From contig CP139021.1 of assembly GCA_034044135.1 (NCBI GenBank), positions 3,859,635 through 3,923,634 of the forward strand: a stretch of DNA of 64,000 bases. Direction: 5' to 3'. The notes below the pieces were generated by a model. That model worked only from the letters and a program-made list of their open reading frames with translations, ran no database searches and was not told where the DNA came from. Shown here piece after piece: positions 1 through 9,622 of this stretch. Source of the stretch: Flammeovirgaceae bacterium SG7u.111 (GTDB taxonomy: Bacteria; Bacteroidota; Bacteroidia; Cytophagales; Flammeovirgaceae). Within the stretch, counting starts at the first letter, position 1. The number at the start of each line of letters is the position of its first letter. The position numbers were made by a program, and so were the translations under genes.

Positions 1-135
1 AACAGGAGCATCTATTTGGGCTTAAGTGTAAAAGAAGTAAATTTGAAATAAGCTAGGGCCTATAGCAACCATACCATTATCCTCTCTCCTACCAATTACC
101 CATTTTTTATTCTAGAATCCACTGTACTAAAAATA

Positions 136-1461
136 TTGAAAGTGAACAACGAAGTAAAAGTAGAAAGCATAGCAATAGCGAAAAACCAGCCAAAGATCAT
201 CAATGCCTGGTGTTCGTACGATTGGGCCAACTCAGTATATGCACTTACCATTTCCTCCGCCATTTTCCCGGTATACTACAACAGCACTACCCGAGCTGCT
301 TTTGGTGGCGATAAGATCCAATTCTTCGGCTTTCCTATCGAAAACACTGTACTTTACTCCTATGCACTCTCTTTTTCATTTCTCATCATCGTATTTCTTT
401 CGCCTATCCTTTCGGGAATGGCTGATTATGGGGGGATGAAAAAGAGAATGATGAAATTCTTTACCGCATTAGGTTCAGCGTCCTGCATCGCCCTCTACTT
501 TTTCAATGGGCACAATGTAGAGTTTGGAATCATCGCTACCATTTTGGCAAGCACAGGCTGGGCTGGCGCACTGGTTTTTTACAACGCCTACCTCCCCGAA
601 GTCGCCACTGAAGATCGCTTCGATTCTATAAGTGCCCGAGGCTACGCCATGGGGTATGTTGGCAGCGTACTGCAGCTTATATTTAGCCTCATGATCATCA
701 TGAACCACGAATACTTGGGCATCACCGAGGCTTTTGGTTCTAAACTCGCCTTCCTTACCGTCGGGGCTTGGTGGTTTTTATTTGCCCAAATATCCTTTCA
801 CTACCTCCCCTCCAATGTGCACCAACGCCCGCCTAAGCGTACCAACCTGTTCAAAAAAGGGTACGGCGAACTTAAAAAGGTGTATTTCTTGGTGAAGAAA
901 ATGCCCGAAATAAAGCGGTTCTTACGCTCCTTCTTTTTCTACAACGCAGGGGTGCAGACCGTGATGTTGCTAGCAGCTACATTTGGAGAGAAGGAAATGA
1001 GCCTTACCGTTGACCAGCTTATCACCACAGTGCTACTCATTCAAATAGTGGCAATAGCAGGGGCATATCTTTTTGCCCAAATCTCAGCTTGGAAGGGGAA
1101 TAAATTCTCCATAGCCGTCATGGTCATCATTTGGGTGGGAGTATGCGCCTATGCTTACCTCATGCAAACTGTGTTGGATTTTTACATCCTCGCCTTTGTA
1201 ATAGGCTTGATAATGGGCGGCATCCAATCCATGTCTCGCTCCACCTACTCCAAGCTAATCCCCCGCGATACTTACGATACCGCATCCTTTTTCAGCTTCT
1301 TCGATGTAGCCGAAAAACTCTCCATCGTAATGGGAACTTTCCTTTATGGATTGATAGAACAAATTACAGGGAACATGCGCTTGAGCGCCCTGTCTTTAGT
1401 CGTACTTTTCGTTATTGGGTTTATTTTGCTTATGAGGTTCAAGATGCCTGAGAGGGAGTAA
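136..1461 (+). CDS. MFS permease, UMF1/Atg22-like family
   Basis: Probable inner-membrane permease of 441 residues with about twelve hydrophobic segments. The N-terminal signature WCSYDWANSVYALTI followed by FPVYY is typical of the UMF1 (Atg22-like) branch of the major facilitator superfamily, often annotated as an amino-acid or peptide exporter; the substrate cannot be read from sequence. The start is TTG at 136, with GTG at 142 as an alternative. It stands alone: the next gene is convergent and 57 bases away. Family assignment is fairly sure, function is not. Confidence 0.8.
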   Translation: MKVNNEVKVESIAIAKNQPKIINAWCSYDWANSVYALTISSAIFPVYYNSTTRAAFGGDKIQFFGFPIENTVLYSYALSFSFLIIVFLSPILSGMADYGGMKKRMMKFFTALGSASCIALYFFNGHNVEFGIIATILASTGWAGALVFYNAYLPEVATEDRFDSISARGYAMGYVGSVLQLIFSLMIIMNHEYLGITEAFGSKLAFLTVGAWWFLFAQISFHYLPSNVHQRPPKRTNLFKKGYGELKKVYFLVKKMPEIKRFLRSFFFYNAGVQTVMLLAATFGEKEMSLTVDQLITTVLLIQIVAIAGAYLFAQISAWKGNKFSIAVMVIIWVGVCAYAYLMQTVLDFYILAFVIGLIMGGIQSMSRSTYSKLIPRDTYDTASFFSFFDVAEKLSIVMGTFLYGLIEQITGNMRLSALSLVVLFVIGFILLMRFKMPERE

Positions 1462-1518
1462 AAGAGGGTACAGGCTTCTAGAGTACAGCTTTTTTAGCTT
1501 GGTTTCTTAATAAGAATA

Positions 1519-2517
1519 TCAAAAGTACTTTTTCAGTAATGAATGCTCGACCTTTGGAACAGTATTATATCTCTGAGTTAATACATTTATCTCTTGCGCA
1601 TTTTTATCGAATTCTTTCTTCGACACTTTTGGACCGATAAGGATGCTTGAAATAGTGATATTTGGAAAGATATGATCTAGCCTTTCTTGGGTAACTTTAT
1701 ATTTTTCAAAATCTTCTTTTCTAAGTTTTGATTCAAATTCAATTTCACAGCTATGTTTGAGCTTCAATTCTTTTTCATACAGTTTTCCTGTAAACAAAAG
1801 ACGAACTTCTCTTTCCGACTTATAAATACCTGATTTATGGTTCGATAACAGGTTTCTAAGTAACTCATCTATACCACGTATTTTAAAGCCATTATTTGAT
1901 TTAATAAATTCTTGGTATGCTTTTGAAAATGCAATTATCTTATCAACTCCTTCATGACCATATTTTACTTTAGAAAGCGCATAATGAACCCAATGATAAG
2001 AATAGGCTAAATCAAATTCAAGAACTAATCCAACTCCCCTACAGTTATCGCTATATATTCGCCACATATCGAGACTTTCCTCATTCTGCTCAACGTCAAA
2101 CTCACAAAGTGAAAGAGCGTATAAATCCTTTTTAATAAAATAGGATTCTCTTTCTTTTAGCCCTAAGGATTCAAAAATATTATGCAAATGATCTACCTCT
2201 AACTTATCATCCATTACAGATAGAGAACTCAATAGAAACTTTTTAGATTCTAAGATTTTTAAACAAGTCTCAAATGAAGTAAAATGGATAAATTTATTCT
2301 CTCCTCGGTAATGGTAAGAAGAACCATAATATGCATCAAAACAATCTGATTGCGAAAGGGTAGCGTAATTTGCCTTTGTTGCAGCAGCAGACACTATTGC
2401 CATAGATGAAGATATTTTAAAATTGGGCAATAGATATTTACGAACCAAATCGACAAATAATTCTACTTTATCTGATTGTATCATAGATTCTCTTGATGAC
2501 ATAAGTTCTAACTTCAT
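1519..2517 (-). CDS. DUF2971 domain protein
   Basis: Cytoplasmic protein of about 332 residues. The motifs FIHFTSFETCLKIL, the LSSLSVMDDKLE loop (replacing the common FNDPFE), MWRIYSDNCRGVGL and SEREVRLLF follow the order seen in DUF2971 proteins, whose biochemical role is unknown and which are often found in accessory or defence regions. The frame is open to 2556, but the ATG at 2517 is preferred because it lies 14 bases after the stop of the upstream DUF1573 gene. The coding sequence is clearly more AT-rich than both neighbours, which suggests acquisition by transfer. No catalytic motif is recognisable. Confidence 0.65.
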   Translation of the reverse strand: MKLELMSSRESMIQSDKVELFVDLVRKYLLPNFKISSSMAIVSAAATKANYATLSQSDCFDAYYGSSYHYRGENKFIHFTSFETCLKILESKKFLLSSLSVMDDKLEVDHLHNIFESLGLKERESYFIKKDLYALSLCEFDVEQNEESLDMWRIYSDNCRGVGLVLEFDLAYSYHWVHYALSKVKYGHEGVDKIIAFSKAYQEFIKSNNGFKIRGIDELLRNLLSNHKSGIYKSEREVRLLFTGKLYEKELKLKHSCEIEFESKLRKEDFEKYKVTQERLDHIFPNITISSILIGPKVSKKEFDKNAQEINVLTQRYNTVPKVEHSLLKKYF

Positions 2518-2530
2518 GTAAAACACCAAC

Positions 2531-3616
2531 TCAATCCCTAGCATCCAGTGTAACACTTAGCTTTTGGATGGGGTCGACAGGGTCGCTGCTGTAGATAATA
2601 AAGGAGCGGTCTTGCTTGCCTTTTTTGTTGATGTTCAGGATGGAAACGGTCAACGTTACGCTTTCCCCCGATGGAATGGTGGTTGGGAAGCCAAGGACTT
2701 CTCCTCCGTAGTTTGCCAAGGTTTTGTAGATCAGTAGGTCGTTTTCCCCTTCATTTTTTAGTTCGAAGTCCACGGTCTTCCCATCTCCTAACGTAGTCCT
2801 TCCCAAGTGGATGGTTTTGGTAGGGATGGAAAGCACGGGGCGCTTGGGGTCGAACTTGGACTCGGGCGAGAAGTACTGGGAAATATTGGCGGTGACAGCT
2901 AGGGAAAAGGCTTCGGTCTCCATTCCTTTCGTATAAAAGGTGAGGCTATCGAGCACCACTCCGTAGTCATTTTTAAGCTCGGGATGGTAAAACAGCACAA
3001 ATTTCCCCACCGAGTTTGGAGGAATCATTTCGGCTGAATCGAATATCACCTCTACAAAGTCAGGCCCTTTCACCGAATCGTCTAAGCTGATGGGAAAATT
3101 ATTGGGGTTATAAAATTCGATTTCTTTCCTGATGGGAGCTTCGTTGGTGATAGAGCCTAGCAACACCTGCCTGTGCTTGAACTGGAACTCCCCGTTTTTG
3201 TGGGGAAACTCTCGGTTCGGCTCAAAATCGAAAGGCTCGATGAACCCCGTAATCTTAATGACCGTGCTGTTAGGAATTGCCCCTTTGGCATATACTTTAA
3301 AGGTTTTCTCAAATGGTCCAGCCTTATAAGGCGAATAGGAAACTGTAATGTACCCATAATCCCCCTTTGCAATTTTTCCCTTGGAAAAATCGGCAATGGC
3401 GCAGGCACAATCAGGCTCTACCTTATAAACTTCCATAGGTGTTGCCCCTTCGTTCAGAAACCTAAAATCGTAGGTAATGGGAAACTGGTCTTGGGTGAAC
3501 TTTCCCAGAGGAGCAGTCGGCGTTTCAAAAAAGAAAGTGGTGTCTTGGGCAATTGCTTGAGAACTGCACATCAACACAAAAATGAATAAGAATTTTATTC
3601 TGTTAAGAATCGCCAT
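2531..3616 (-). CDS. Exported DUF1573 protein
   Basis: Protein of 361 residues starting at the ATG at 3616; the longer frame begins with GTG. It has a signal peptide (hydrophobic FLFIFVLMCSSQAIAQ, cleavage after AQ) and then a DUF1573 module with the typical VYKVEPDCACAIADF segment and GYITVSYSPYKAGPFEK. Further Ig-like repeats follow (YNPNNFPISL, LKNEGENDLLIY). DUF1573 domains are ASH/MSP-like beta-sandwiches, common in exported Bacteroidota proteins of unknown function. A DUF2971 gene follows 14 bases downstream, so the two may be co-transcribed, although base composition argues that they have different origins. Confidence 0.75.
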   Translation of the reverse strand: MAILNRIKFLFIFVLMCSSQAIAQDTTFFFETPTAPLGKFTQDQFPITYDFRFLNEGATPMEVYKVEPDCACAIADFSKGKIAKGDYGYITVSYSPYKAGPFEKTFKVYAKGAIPNSTVIKITGFIEPFDFEPNREFPHKNGEFQFKHRQVLLGSITNEAPIRKEIEFYNPNNFPISLDDSVKGPDFVEVIFDSAEMIPPNSVGKFVLFYHPELKNDYGVVLDSLTFYTKGMETEAFSLAVTANISQYFSPESKFDPKRPVLSIPTKTIHLGRTTLGDGKTVDFELKNEGENDLLIYKTLANYGGEVLGFPTTIPSGESVTLTVSILNINKKGKQDRSFIIYSSDPVDPIQKLSVTLDARD

Positions 3617-3683
3617 GGTTTTAAGTTCAGTTGGGTACACGTAGGATATTTTTTTTGATTTAATATGTAGGCTAGTATTTGAA

Positions 3684-3770
3684 CGGGGCTTTTTAAGCCC
3701 CGCCTATGAATGAGCTACGGATTTAATCCGCTGATTTCTATCAAAACATGTTTGGCTTTAGCCTAAATAT
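3684..3770. repeat. Cluster of three short hairpins (REP-like)
   Basis: Three palindromes lie in a row between the Gfo/Idh gene and the DUF1573 gene. The first is CGGGGCT-tttta-AGCCCCG (3684-3702), the second CGGAT-tta-ATCCG (3718-3730), and the third a weaker TTtGGC-ttta-GCCtAA around 3751-3767. All have loops of the ttta type. The first may serve as a terminator for the minus-strand operon ending at 3788, but it lacks a long T-run. The series resembles a dispersed repetitive extragenic element. Confidence 0.5.
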
Positions 3771-3787
3771 TTTGTAAAACATCTCTA

Positions 3788-4765
3788 TTATGCAGTAATC
3801 AAATCCAACACATTGGAAGTCCGCATAGCCGATTCCCCTTTGCTTGGGCAAGGCGCACCACCGTTCAATTCATCTACAATACTCTGGATCAACGGTTGCT
3901 GAATATGCTCAGGATTATCGAACCTAAAACCTTCGTTACCACTAGAGCTGGTCAGCATTACGGGCTTGCTCAGATCGAACGAAGGGAACTTCACCGTTCC
4001 TTTCGAACCTATAATTTCGGTCATATCTATTTGCGAAGACTTATCTGCAGTGAAGCACCAAATGCCCGACCCCACTACGCCCGACTCAAAGTTGAAAGCC
4101 GCTGTGGTGATATCTGGGGCATTATAAAAGCCTGCTTGATTGTGATTGATTCCGCCCGCATTGGCAATTGGACCTAGCACATAATCTAAAAAGTCGAACT
4201 GGTGCGATGCCAAATCGTGGAAATACCCACCGCCAGAAATACTTTTCTTTACACGCCAGTTATTTGGATCTCCTTTTATATCCTCTGGCTTTGGCGCCCA
4301 ATATAGGCGGATGTTCACCCCTCTCACTTCCCCAATAGTACCACTTTCTACTATCTCTTTCACCTTCAAAAAAGAAGGCAACATACGGCGGTAATATGCT
4401 ACAAAAAGAGGTACATCTGCATCTTTGCACACATTTACCATCTCACCGCACTGGCTCAAGGTCATTGCCATCGGCTTTTCCACATACACAGGTTTGCCAG
4501 CATTTGCCGCCATAATGGTATAGAGCGCATGGCTGGAAGGAGGTGTGGCAATATAAACAGCGTCCACCTCTTCGTCGTTTATCAACTCCTCGGCATCGGT
4601 GTACCACTTCGGCACTCCATGTCTTTCGGCATAATCTTTTACCTTCTCTTCATCCCTCCTCATCACTGCAACCAACCGTGAACCCCTTGCTTTATTAAAA
4701 GCCGGACCACTTTTCACTTCGGTTACATCTCCACAACCAATCATTCCCCATCTAATTTCTTTCAT
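3788..4765 (-). CDS. Gfo/Idh/MocA family NAD(P)-dependent oxidoreductase
   Basis: Cytoplasmic dehydrogenase of 325 residues. The N-terminal Rossmann fold is shown by WGMIGCGDV (residues 6-14). The family marker YVEKPMAMTLSQC with its EKP triad follows at about residue 94, and the C-terminal beta-sheet domain carries GGGYFHDLASHQFD, which has the H and D positions typical of the active site. These enzymes oxidise or isomerise sugars and inositols; the substrate is not readable here. The gene starts 43 bases after the kinase gene in the hldD operon, suggesting a role in sugar or envelope-sugar metabolism. Confidence 0.85.
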   Translation of the reverse strand: MKEIRWGMIGCGDVTEVKSGPAFNKARGSRLVAVMRRDEEKVKDYAERHGVPKWYTDAEELINDEEVDAVYIATPPSSHALYTIMAANAGKPVYVEKPMAMTLSQCGEMVNVCKDADVPLFVAYYRRMLPSFLKVKEIVESGTIGEVRGVNIRLYWAPKPEDIKGDPNNWRVKKSISGGGYFHDLASHQFDFLDYVLGPIANAGGINHNQAGFYNAPDITTAAFNFESGVVGSGIWCFTADKSSQIDMTEIIGSKGTVKFPSFDLSKPVMLTSSSGNEGFRFDNPEHIQQPLIQSIVDELNGGAPCPSKGESAMRTSNVLDLITA

Positions 4766-4808
4766 TTGTAATTCTAGATTTTTTATTCTTTAATACAATT
4801 ATGTTAAC

Positions 4809-5870
4809 TTAGGTATTTCCCTGATACATGCTTTGGATGTAGTTGGTAATATATGAAATATTTTGGTGTAAAACTTGCGCAAAAGCGAACTGGCATTTTG
4901 CCCTTACCAAATTATGTTTTTCATGCTTAATTGAATAATACTTGTTCCCACCCAAATAGTCGGTAAGGAAGCGCAAGCCCATAATAAACGTCATATAGGC
5001 TGGAGCAAAAGCTAAACTTTCAACCTCCTTTTTAGTAAAAACAGAGATTGTCTTTGCAGCAAATCCTTTTGCAAATCGCTCAAAAAACACCTTCTCAAAC
5101 TGCACCTTAGCCAAGTCTTTTTCGTCTTCTTCAGCTCGATTAGCAATTGTCCGGATCGCATCGCCAAAATCGAAGGCAACGTAGCCGGGCATCACCGTAT
5201 CTAAATCAACTACGCAGGGCATTTGCTGTTCGCCAACAAACAAAATATTATTGAGCTTGGTGTCATTATGAATCACTCGCAGCGGCAAAGTATTTTCATG
5301 CAAGCCCTTAAAATAAGCTTCCATTTTTTTTCGTTGGCTTTCCACAAACCCAATTTCATCCACACATTCTTCCAGCTTTTGACTTGAAGCGTTGCCCTTC
5401 GTCTCGTCCCACTGGCGAAACCGCCAGCAGATATCATGAAAATCGGGAATGGTCTCGCTCACCGCCGCAAGGGGCAAATCCGCTAGTTGAGAGATAAATT
5501 CGCCGAAGCCTTCCCCTGCCAACTCAGCCAAGCTTCCATCCGTAGGTTGGTCGTAACTTTTGCTATTTCCCACAAAATGGAACACCCGCCAAAGCCCTGC
5601 TTGTCCTTCGTAATATGGCTGACCTTGTTTGGTCAATACCAATTCCAACGCATTCCCTTTAGTGCCTTTCAAATGCTCGGAAACCGCTTGGATATTTTGC
5701 ATAAGCGAAGGCACATCGGCAAATACTTCCTCGTTTATTTCTTGCAACAAATAAGGTTTATCGCTGGTCGAAACTTTAAAGGTTTGGTGGATATGCCCAT
5801 TGCCAAAAAGCTCAGCAGAAAGAACTTCTCCTTCTATGGCAAATTGATTAATAACATTTGCCCATTCCAT
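4809..5870 (-). CDS. APH-family sugar kinase (NahK-like)
   Basis: Kinase of 353 residues with the aminoglycoside-phosphotransferase fold. Visible motifs are NGHIHQTFKV (nucleotide-binding loop region), LLQEINEEVFADVP, the catalytic loop VIHNDTKLNNILF with its HND Asp, and the metal-binding VDLDTVMPGYVAFDFGD. The NGHI and LLQxIN patterns recall N-acetylhexosamine 1-kinases rather than drug-resistance enzymes. The ATG at 5870 overlaps the end of hldD by 23 bases, which indicates translational coupling. A sugar-1-kinase role beside an ADP-heptose epimerase is attractive but inferred. Confidence 0.75.
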   Translation of the reverse strand: MEWANVINQFAIEGEVLSAELFGNGHIHQTFKVSTSDKPYLLQEINEEVFADVPSLMQNIQAVSEHLKGTKGNALELVLTKQGQPYYEGQAGLWRVFHFVGNSKSYDQPTDGSLAELAGEGFGEFISQLADLPLAAVSETIPDFHDICWRFRQWDETKGNASSQKLEECVDEIGFVESQRKKMEAYFKGLHENTLPLRVIHNDTKLNNILFVGEQQMPCVVDLDTVMPGYVAFDFGDAIRTIANRAEEDEKDLAKVQFEKVFFERFAKGFAAKTISVFTKKEVESLAFAPAYMTFIMGLRFLTDYLGGNKYYSIKHEKHNLVRAKCQFAFAQVLHQNISYITNYIQSMYQGNT

Positions 5871-6831
5871 CGCCAGCTCCTTCCATCAGGTAATTTTTTA
5901 CATAATCGGTTACACCATCTTCCAAGCTGGTAAACGGCTTATCATAACCAATGCCGATGAGCTTTGCCATGTTCGCTTCTGTAAAATATTGGTACTTGTC
6001 TCGGATATCGATTGGGGTGTCTATGAAAGAAATGTTCTCTTCCACTCCCATCGCCTTGAAAGTGCTTTTTACCAAATCGAGGAAAGTTCTCGCCTCACCA
6101 GTTCCCAAGTTGTAAATTCCCGAATCTTTGCGGTGGTGCATCAAGAACATCAACACTTCCAATAAGTCTTTTACATAAATGAAATCTCGCTGCTGTTCTC
6201 CGTCTTTAAAGTCAGGATTGTGCGAACGGAAAAGCTTCATCGCATTCGTTTTCTTTATTTGGTTGTAAGCATGGTAGATCACAGAAGCCATTCTACTCTT
6301 GTGATATTCATTGGGGCCGTACACATTGAAAAACTTCAGCCCAGCCCAAAAAAGAGGCTTTTCTTCTTGAGACAACGCCCAAATATCGAACAGGTTCTTT
6401 GAATCTCCGTAAGGGTTCAAAGGTTTCAGTTCGGAGATTTTTGACTCATCATCGTCGTAGCCCAACTCGCCCAGCCCGTAGGTGGCAGCCGAAGACGCAT
6501 AGACCAATGGGATTTGGTATTGGCAGCAAGCTTTCCATATTTTTTTAGAATAATCGATGTTCAGATGATCGAAAATAGACATATCAAATTCCGTGGTATC
6601 GGTACGAGCACCTATGTGGAAGATGAATTCTACTTTTGCCTCATTTTTCTCTAGCCAAGTAAAAAACTCCTCTCGCTCCACTCGCTCTTGGATGTTCTTA
6701 CCCTCAAGGTTGTGCAATTTCTCCGTTTTTGAAAAATCATCTACTGCGATAATATTATTGAAATTATCTTGGTTAAGGCGAGCCACCATGCAACTGCCAA
6801 TAAACCCTGCTGCTCCTGTTACAACTATCAT
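5848..6831 (-). CDS. hldD: ADP-L-glycero-D-manno-heptose 6-epimerase
   Basis: Extended SDR enzyme of 327 residues that converts ADP-D-glycero- to ADP-L-glycero-D-manno-heptose for the lipopolysaccharide inner core. Motifs are the NAD loop TGAAGFIG near the N-terminus, HIGARTDTTE, the SSAATYG serine region, PYGDSKN (catalytic Tyr and Lys), FNVYGPNEYHK and GEQQRDFIYVKD. The frame stays open to 6960, but the ATG at 6831 is chosen because the protein then begins directly with the Rossmann strand MIVVTG and is preceded by a purine-rich AAAAAGAA. It is the first gene of a three-gene minus-strand operon and divergent from lpxB. Confidence 0.92.
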   Translation of the reverse strand: MIVVTGAAGFIGSCMVARLNQDNFNNIIAVDDFSKTEKLHNLEGKNIQERVEREEFFTWLEKNEAKVEFIFHIGARTDTTEFDMSIFDHLNIDYSKKIWKACCQYQIPLVYASSAATYGLGELGYDDDESKISELKPLNPYGDSKNLFDIWALSQEEKPLFWAGLKFFNVYGPNEYHKSRMASVIYHAYNQIKKTNAMKLFRSHNPDFKDGEQQRDFIYVKDLLEVLMFLMHHRKDSGIYNLGTGEARTFLDLVKSTFKAMGVEENISFIDTPIDIRDKYQYFTEANMAKLIGIGYDKPFTSLEDGVTDYVKNYLMEGAGDGMGKCY

Positions 6832-7066
6832 TTCTTTTTGTTTTTGCTTTTTATATAAGCTGTTTTGAAATCTAATTCCCAAATAGCTTCGTACCAAACT
6901 TGGGTCGTTTATCTTTGAGCCCAAAATAGATTTTGCCCACAAGCGACTTGCTTGAAACACTACTTTTTAAAGAGCTTGCAAGTTAGTTGTTAATCTGTTT
7001 TTGCCCAAGAAAATAAAGATTGAAAACGGGTGGGAAGCAATTTTTAGAACTCAAAAAGAAGACACA

Positions 7067-8170
7067 TTGAAATACTACATTATATCAGGCGAGAAATCGG
7101 GCGACATGCACGCCGCCAAGTTGGTAAAACAATTAAAGTCACTTGATGTGGAAGGCGAATTTAGAGGCTGGGGCGGTGACCGAATGGAGGAAGAAGGCGT
7201 AGCTTTAGCCAAACATATCCGCGAAACTTCCTTCATGGGCTTCTTGGAAGTCGCCATGAACCTTCGCACCATCTCATCTTTCATAAAATACTGCAAATCA
7301 GATATAAAAGATTGGGACCCTGATGTAGTCATTCTGGTAGATTACGCTGGTTTCAACCTGAAAATAGCAGAGTTCACCAAAGCCCAAGGGATCAAAACCT
7401 ATTACTACATTTCCCCAAAAGTGTGGGCATGGAACACGAAACGGGCTTACAAAATAAAGCGCCTGGTAGACAAGATGTTTGTGATCATGCACTTTGAAAA
7501 AGCTTTTTACAAGAAGTATGATTTTGAGGTCGATTATGTGGGCAACCCCCTGTTCGATGCGGTAGCTGAATTTTCTCCCAACGCTAATTTCTTAGAAGAA
7601 AATAAGTTGGCAGATGCGAAACCTATTGTAGCACTTTTGCCAGGAAGTCGCAAGCAGGAAGTAAAATCTATCTTGGGAAATATGGTGGAAACGGCAAGCA
7701 AGTTTCCCGATTACCAGTTTGTGGTAGCTGGGGTTTCAGAGCTTCCCGATGAGCTTTACAAACCCGCCAAAGCATTGAACCTTCCTATTGTTTTTAACCA
7801 AACATACGACCTTCTCAACCACTCCAAAGCGGCACTGGTCACTTCCGGAACAGCAACTTTGGAAACTGCCCTGCTCAAAGTACCACAGGTAGTCTGCTAC
7901 AAAACAGGTACGGTTTCTTACCTCATTGCCAAGAATCTCATTCAAGTCCCTTACATTTCATTGGTGAACTTGATAGCCGACAAACCTTTGGTGAAAGAGC
8001 TGATACAAGCGGAGTTGAATGCGGAAAATCTGAAAGAAGAATTGGGGAAAGTATTAGGAAAAGAAAGAGAGAAGATGCTGAAAGGCTACGAAGAAATGAT
8101 AGAAAAGATCAAAACAGAAGGCGCATCGAAGCGAACCGCCAAGCTGATGTATGGTTACTTGACCGAATAA
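7067..8170 (+). CDS. lpxB: Lipid-A-disaccharide synthase
   Basis: GT19 glycosyltransferase that joins UDP-2,3-diacylglucosamine and lipid X during lipid A synthesis at the inner membrane. Motifs are YYIISGEKSGDMHAA at the N-terminus, RGWGGDRM, SFMGFLEV, YYISPKVWAWN, VGNPLFD, LLPGSRKQEV and SGTATLETAL. The TTG at 7067 is preferred because it places MKYYIISGEKSGD at the N-terminus as in the family; a longer frame opens at a TTG at 7001. That gives 367 residues. It is divergent from hldD, which is also an LPS gene, and ends in a bidirectional terminator. Confidence 0.93.
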   Translation: MKYYIISGEKSGDMHAAKLVKQLKSLDVEGEFRGWGGDRMEEEGVALAKHIRETSFMGFLEVAMNLRTISSFIKYCKSDIKDWDPDVVILVDYAGFNLKIAEFTKAQGIKTYYYISPKVWAWNTKRAYKIKRLVDKMFVIMHFEKAFYKKYDFEVDYVGNPLFDAVAEFSPNANFLEENKLADAKPIVALLPGSRKQEVKSILGNMVETASKFPDYQFVVAGVSELPDELYKPAKALNLPIVFNQTYDLLNHSKAALVTSGTATLETALLKVPQVVCYKTGTVSYLIAKNLIQVPYISLVNLIADKPLVKELIQAELNAENLKEELGKVLGKEREKMLKGYEEMIEKIKTEGASKRTAKLMYGYLTE

Positions 8171-8183
8171 AATAGGGCAAAAA

Positions 8184-8209
8184 AAGAGGCGCAACTAATT
8201 GCGCCTCTT
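8184..8209. terminator. Bidirectional terminator between lpxB and the epimerase gene
   Basis: A perfect 11-bp stem AAGAGGCGCAA / TTGCGCCTCTT with the four-base loop CTAA. An A-run lies on the left and an AT-rich tract on the right, so it can terminate both convergent genes. Confidence 0.85.
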
Positions 8210-8233
8210 CAATTATATATCAATAATTAAAAG

Positions 8234-9409
8234 CTATTTCACCGAAAAAGAATATACCGTTTTGGTATAATATTCTTCGCCAGGGTTCAACACTGTACTT
8301 GGAAAATCAGATTGGTTAGGAGAATCTGGATAGTGCTCTGGCTCAAGGCAAAGCGCATCTCTAAAATTATAACTGACACCACCTCTCCCTACAAATGAAC
8401 CATCAAGGAAGTTGCCCGAATAGAATTGGATAGCTGGTTCAGTAGTATAAAGCTCCATAAACCTACCACTCTCAGGGTCGTAAACTGTAGCAGCTAGCTC
8501 TAAACTATCTTGCTTTTCTTTTTTCAACACAAAGCAGTGGTCGTAACCCAAACCATATTTTAGCTGCTCATTTTCCTCTTCTATCTTCTCCCCAATTTTT
8601 ATTGGAATGTTGAAATCAAACGGAGTTCCTTCCACTGAAGTAAGCTCGCCAGTAGGAATGAGTGTTTCGTCAACAGGCACTAACTTATCCGAAGCAATCA
8701 TTACCTCATGGTCCAAAATATCGGTCTTTGCATTGTCCGTAAAGTTAAAATAGGCATGCTGTGTAAGATTTACAATCGTCTTCTTATCCGTAGTAGCCTT
8801 ATAGGTCACTTCCAATTCATCTGAGTTGGTCAAGAAATACAAAACCTCCACATTGAGATTTCCCGGGTATCCCTCTTCCATATCTTTACTAAGATAGGTC
8901 AAAGTCAAACCAGCACCTTCCTCGGTTTTAAATTCTTCAGCAGCCCAAACTACTTTGTCAAACCCTTTTGTTCCTCCGTGCAAGTGGTTCTTACCATTAT
9001 TTTGAACCAACTCATAGTCTACACCGTCTAGGCTAAACTTCCCATTGGCTATTCGGTTGCCGTACCTGCCTATAAGCGCTCCAAAATACGGGCTGTAGTT
9101 TTCATAATCTGCAACTGAATCAAAACCTAGTGTGATTTCACCAAACTCACCTGATTTATCTGGAGTAAGAATAGAAGTAATAATCCCACCATAATTTGTG
9201 ACTTTGACCACCATGCCGTTAGCATTTTCCAACGTGTAGAGATCAACATCAATCCCATCTTGTGTGGCGCCATATGCTTCTTTGGAAACAGATGCTTCTG
9301 CTTTAGGAGCTTCAGCTACTACCTCTTCCTTTTTTTCTTTTTTCTCACAAGCAGAAAAAATCGAGGCAATGGCCATCAAATAAAAAATCTTTAAAAAACC
9401 TCTTTTCAT
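8234..9409 (-). CDS. Aldose 1-epimerase (galactose mutarotase), lipoprotein
   Basis: GalM-family mutarotase of 391 residues that interconverts alpha and beta anomers of aldoses. The mature part shows GRYGNRIANGKFSLDG, NHLHGG, the catalytic His in NLTQHAYFNFT and the catalytic Glu in CLEPEHYPDSPN. The ATG at 9409 gives an N-terminus of hydrophobic residues ending in IASIFSAC, a lipobox, followed by a charged KKEKKEE linker. It is therefore exported and lipid-anchored, in the periplasm or outer membrane, unlike the cytoplasmic enterobacterial enzyme. Exported GalM proteins are common in glycan-degrading Bacteroidota. Confidence 0.9.
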   Translation of the reverse strand: MKRGFLKIFYLMAIASIFSACEKKEKKEEVVAEAPKAEASVSKEAYGATQDGIDVDLYTLENANGMVVKVTNYGGIITSILTPDKSGEFGEITLGFDSVADYENYSPYFGALIGRYGNRIANGKFSLDGVDYELVQNNGKNHLHGGTKGFDKVVWAAEEFKTEEGAGLTLTYLSKDMEEGYPGNLNVEVLYFLTNSDELEVTYKATTDKKTIVNLTQHAYFNFTDNAKTDILDHEVMIASDKLVPVDETLIPTGELTSVEGTPFDFNIPIKIGEKIEEENEQLKYGLGYDHCFVLKKEKQDSLELAATVYDPESGRFMELYTTEPAIQFYSGNFLDGSFVGRGGVSYNFRDALCLEPEHYPDSPNQSDFPSTVLNPGEEYYTKTVYSFSVK

Positions 9410-9622
9410 CTTTAATTTGTTCTGGGGTAAAAACATGAATACGACCCCAAATTACTCAAGAGAATCGGTTAAAAAAACTAATTCATCATAAGAAAAAACA
9501 CAGTATTTGAATTTAACTGTATTTCAGACATTTATATACAATAAATGTCACTACTAATGTGAAATCTAAGCCTCATGTTGTCGTTTATTGAAAGGAATGA
9601 ACTTAAAACGTAACACAATAAA

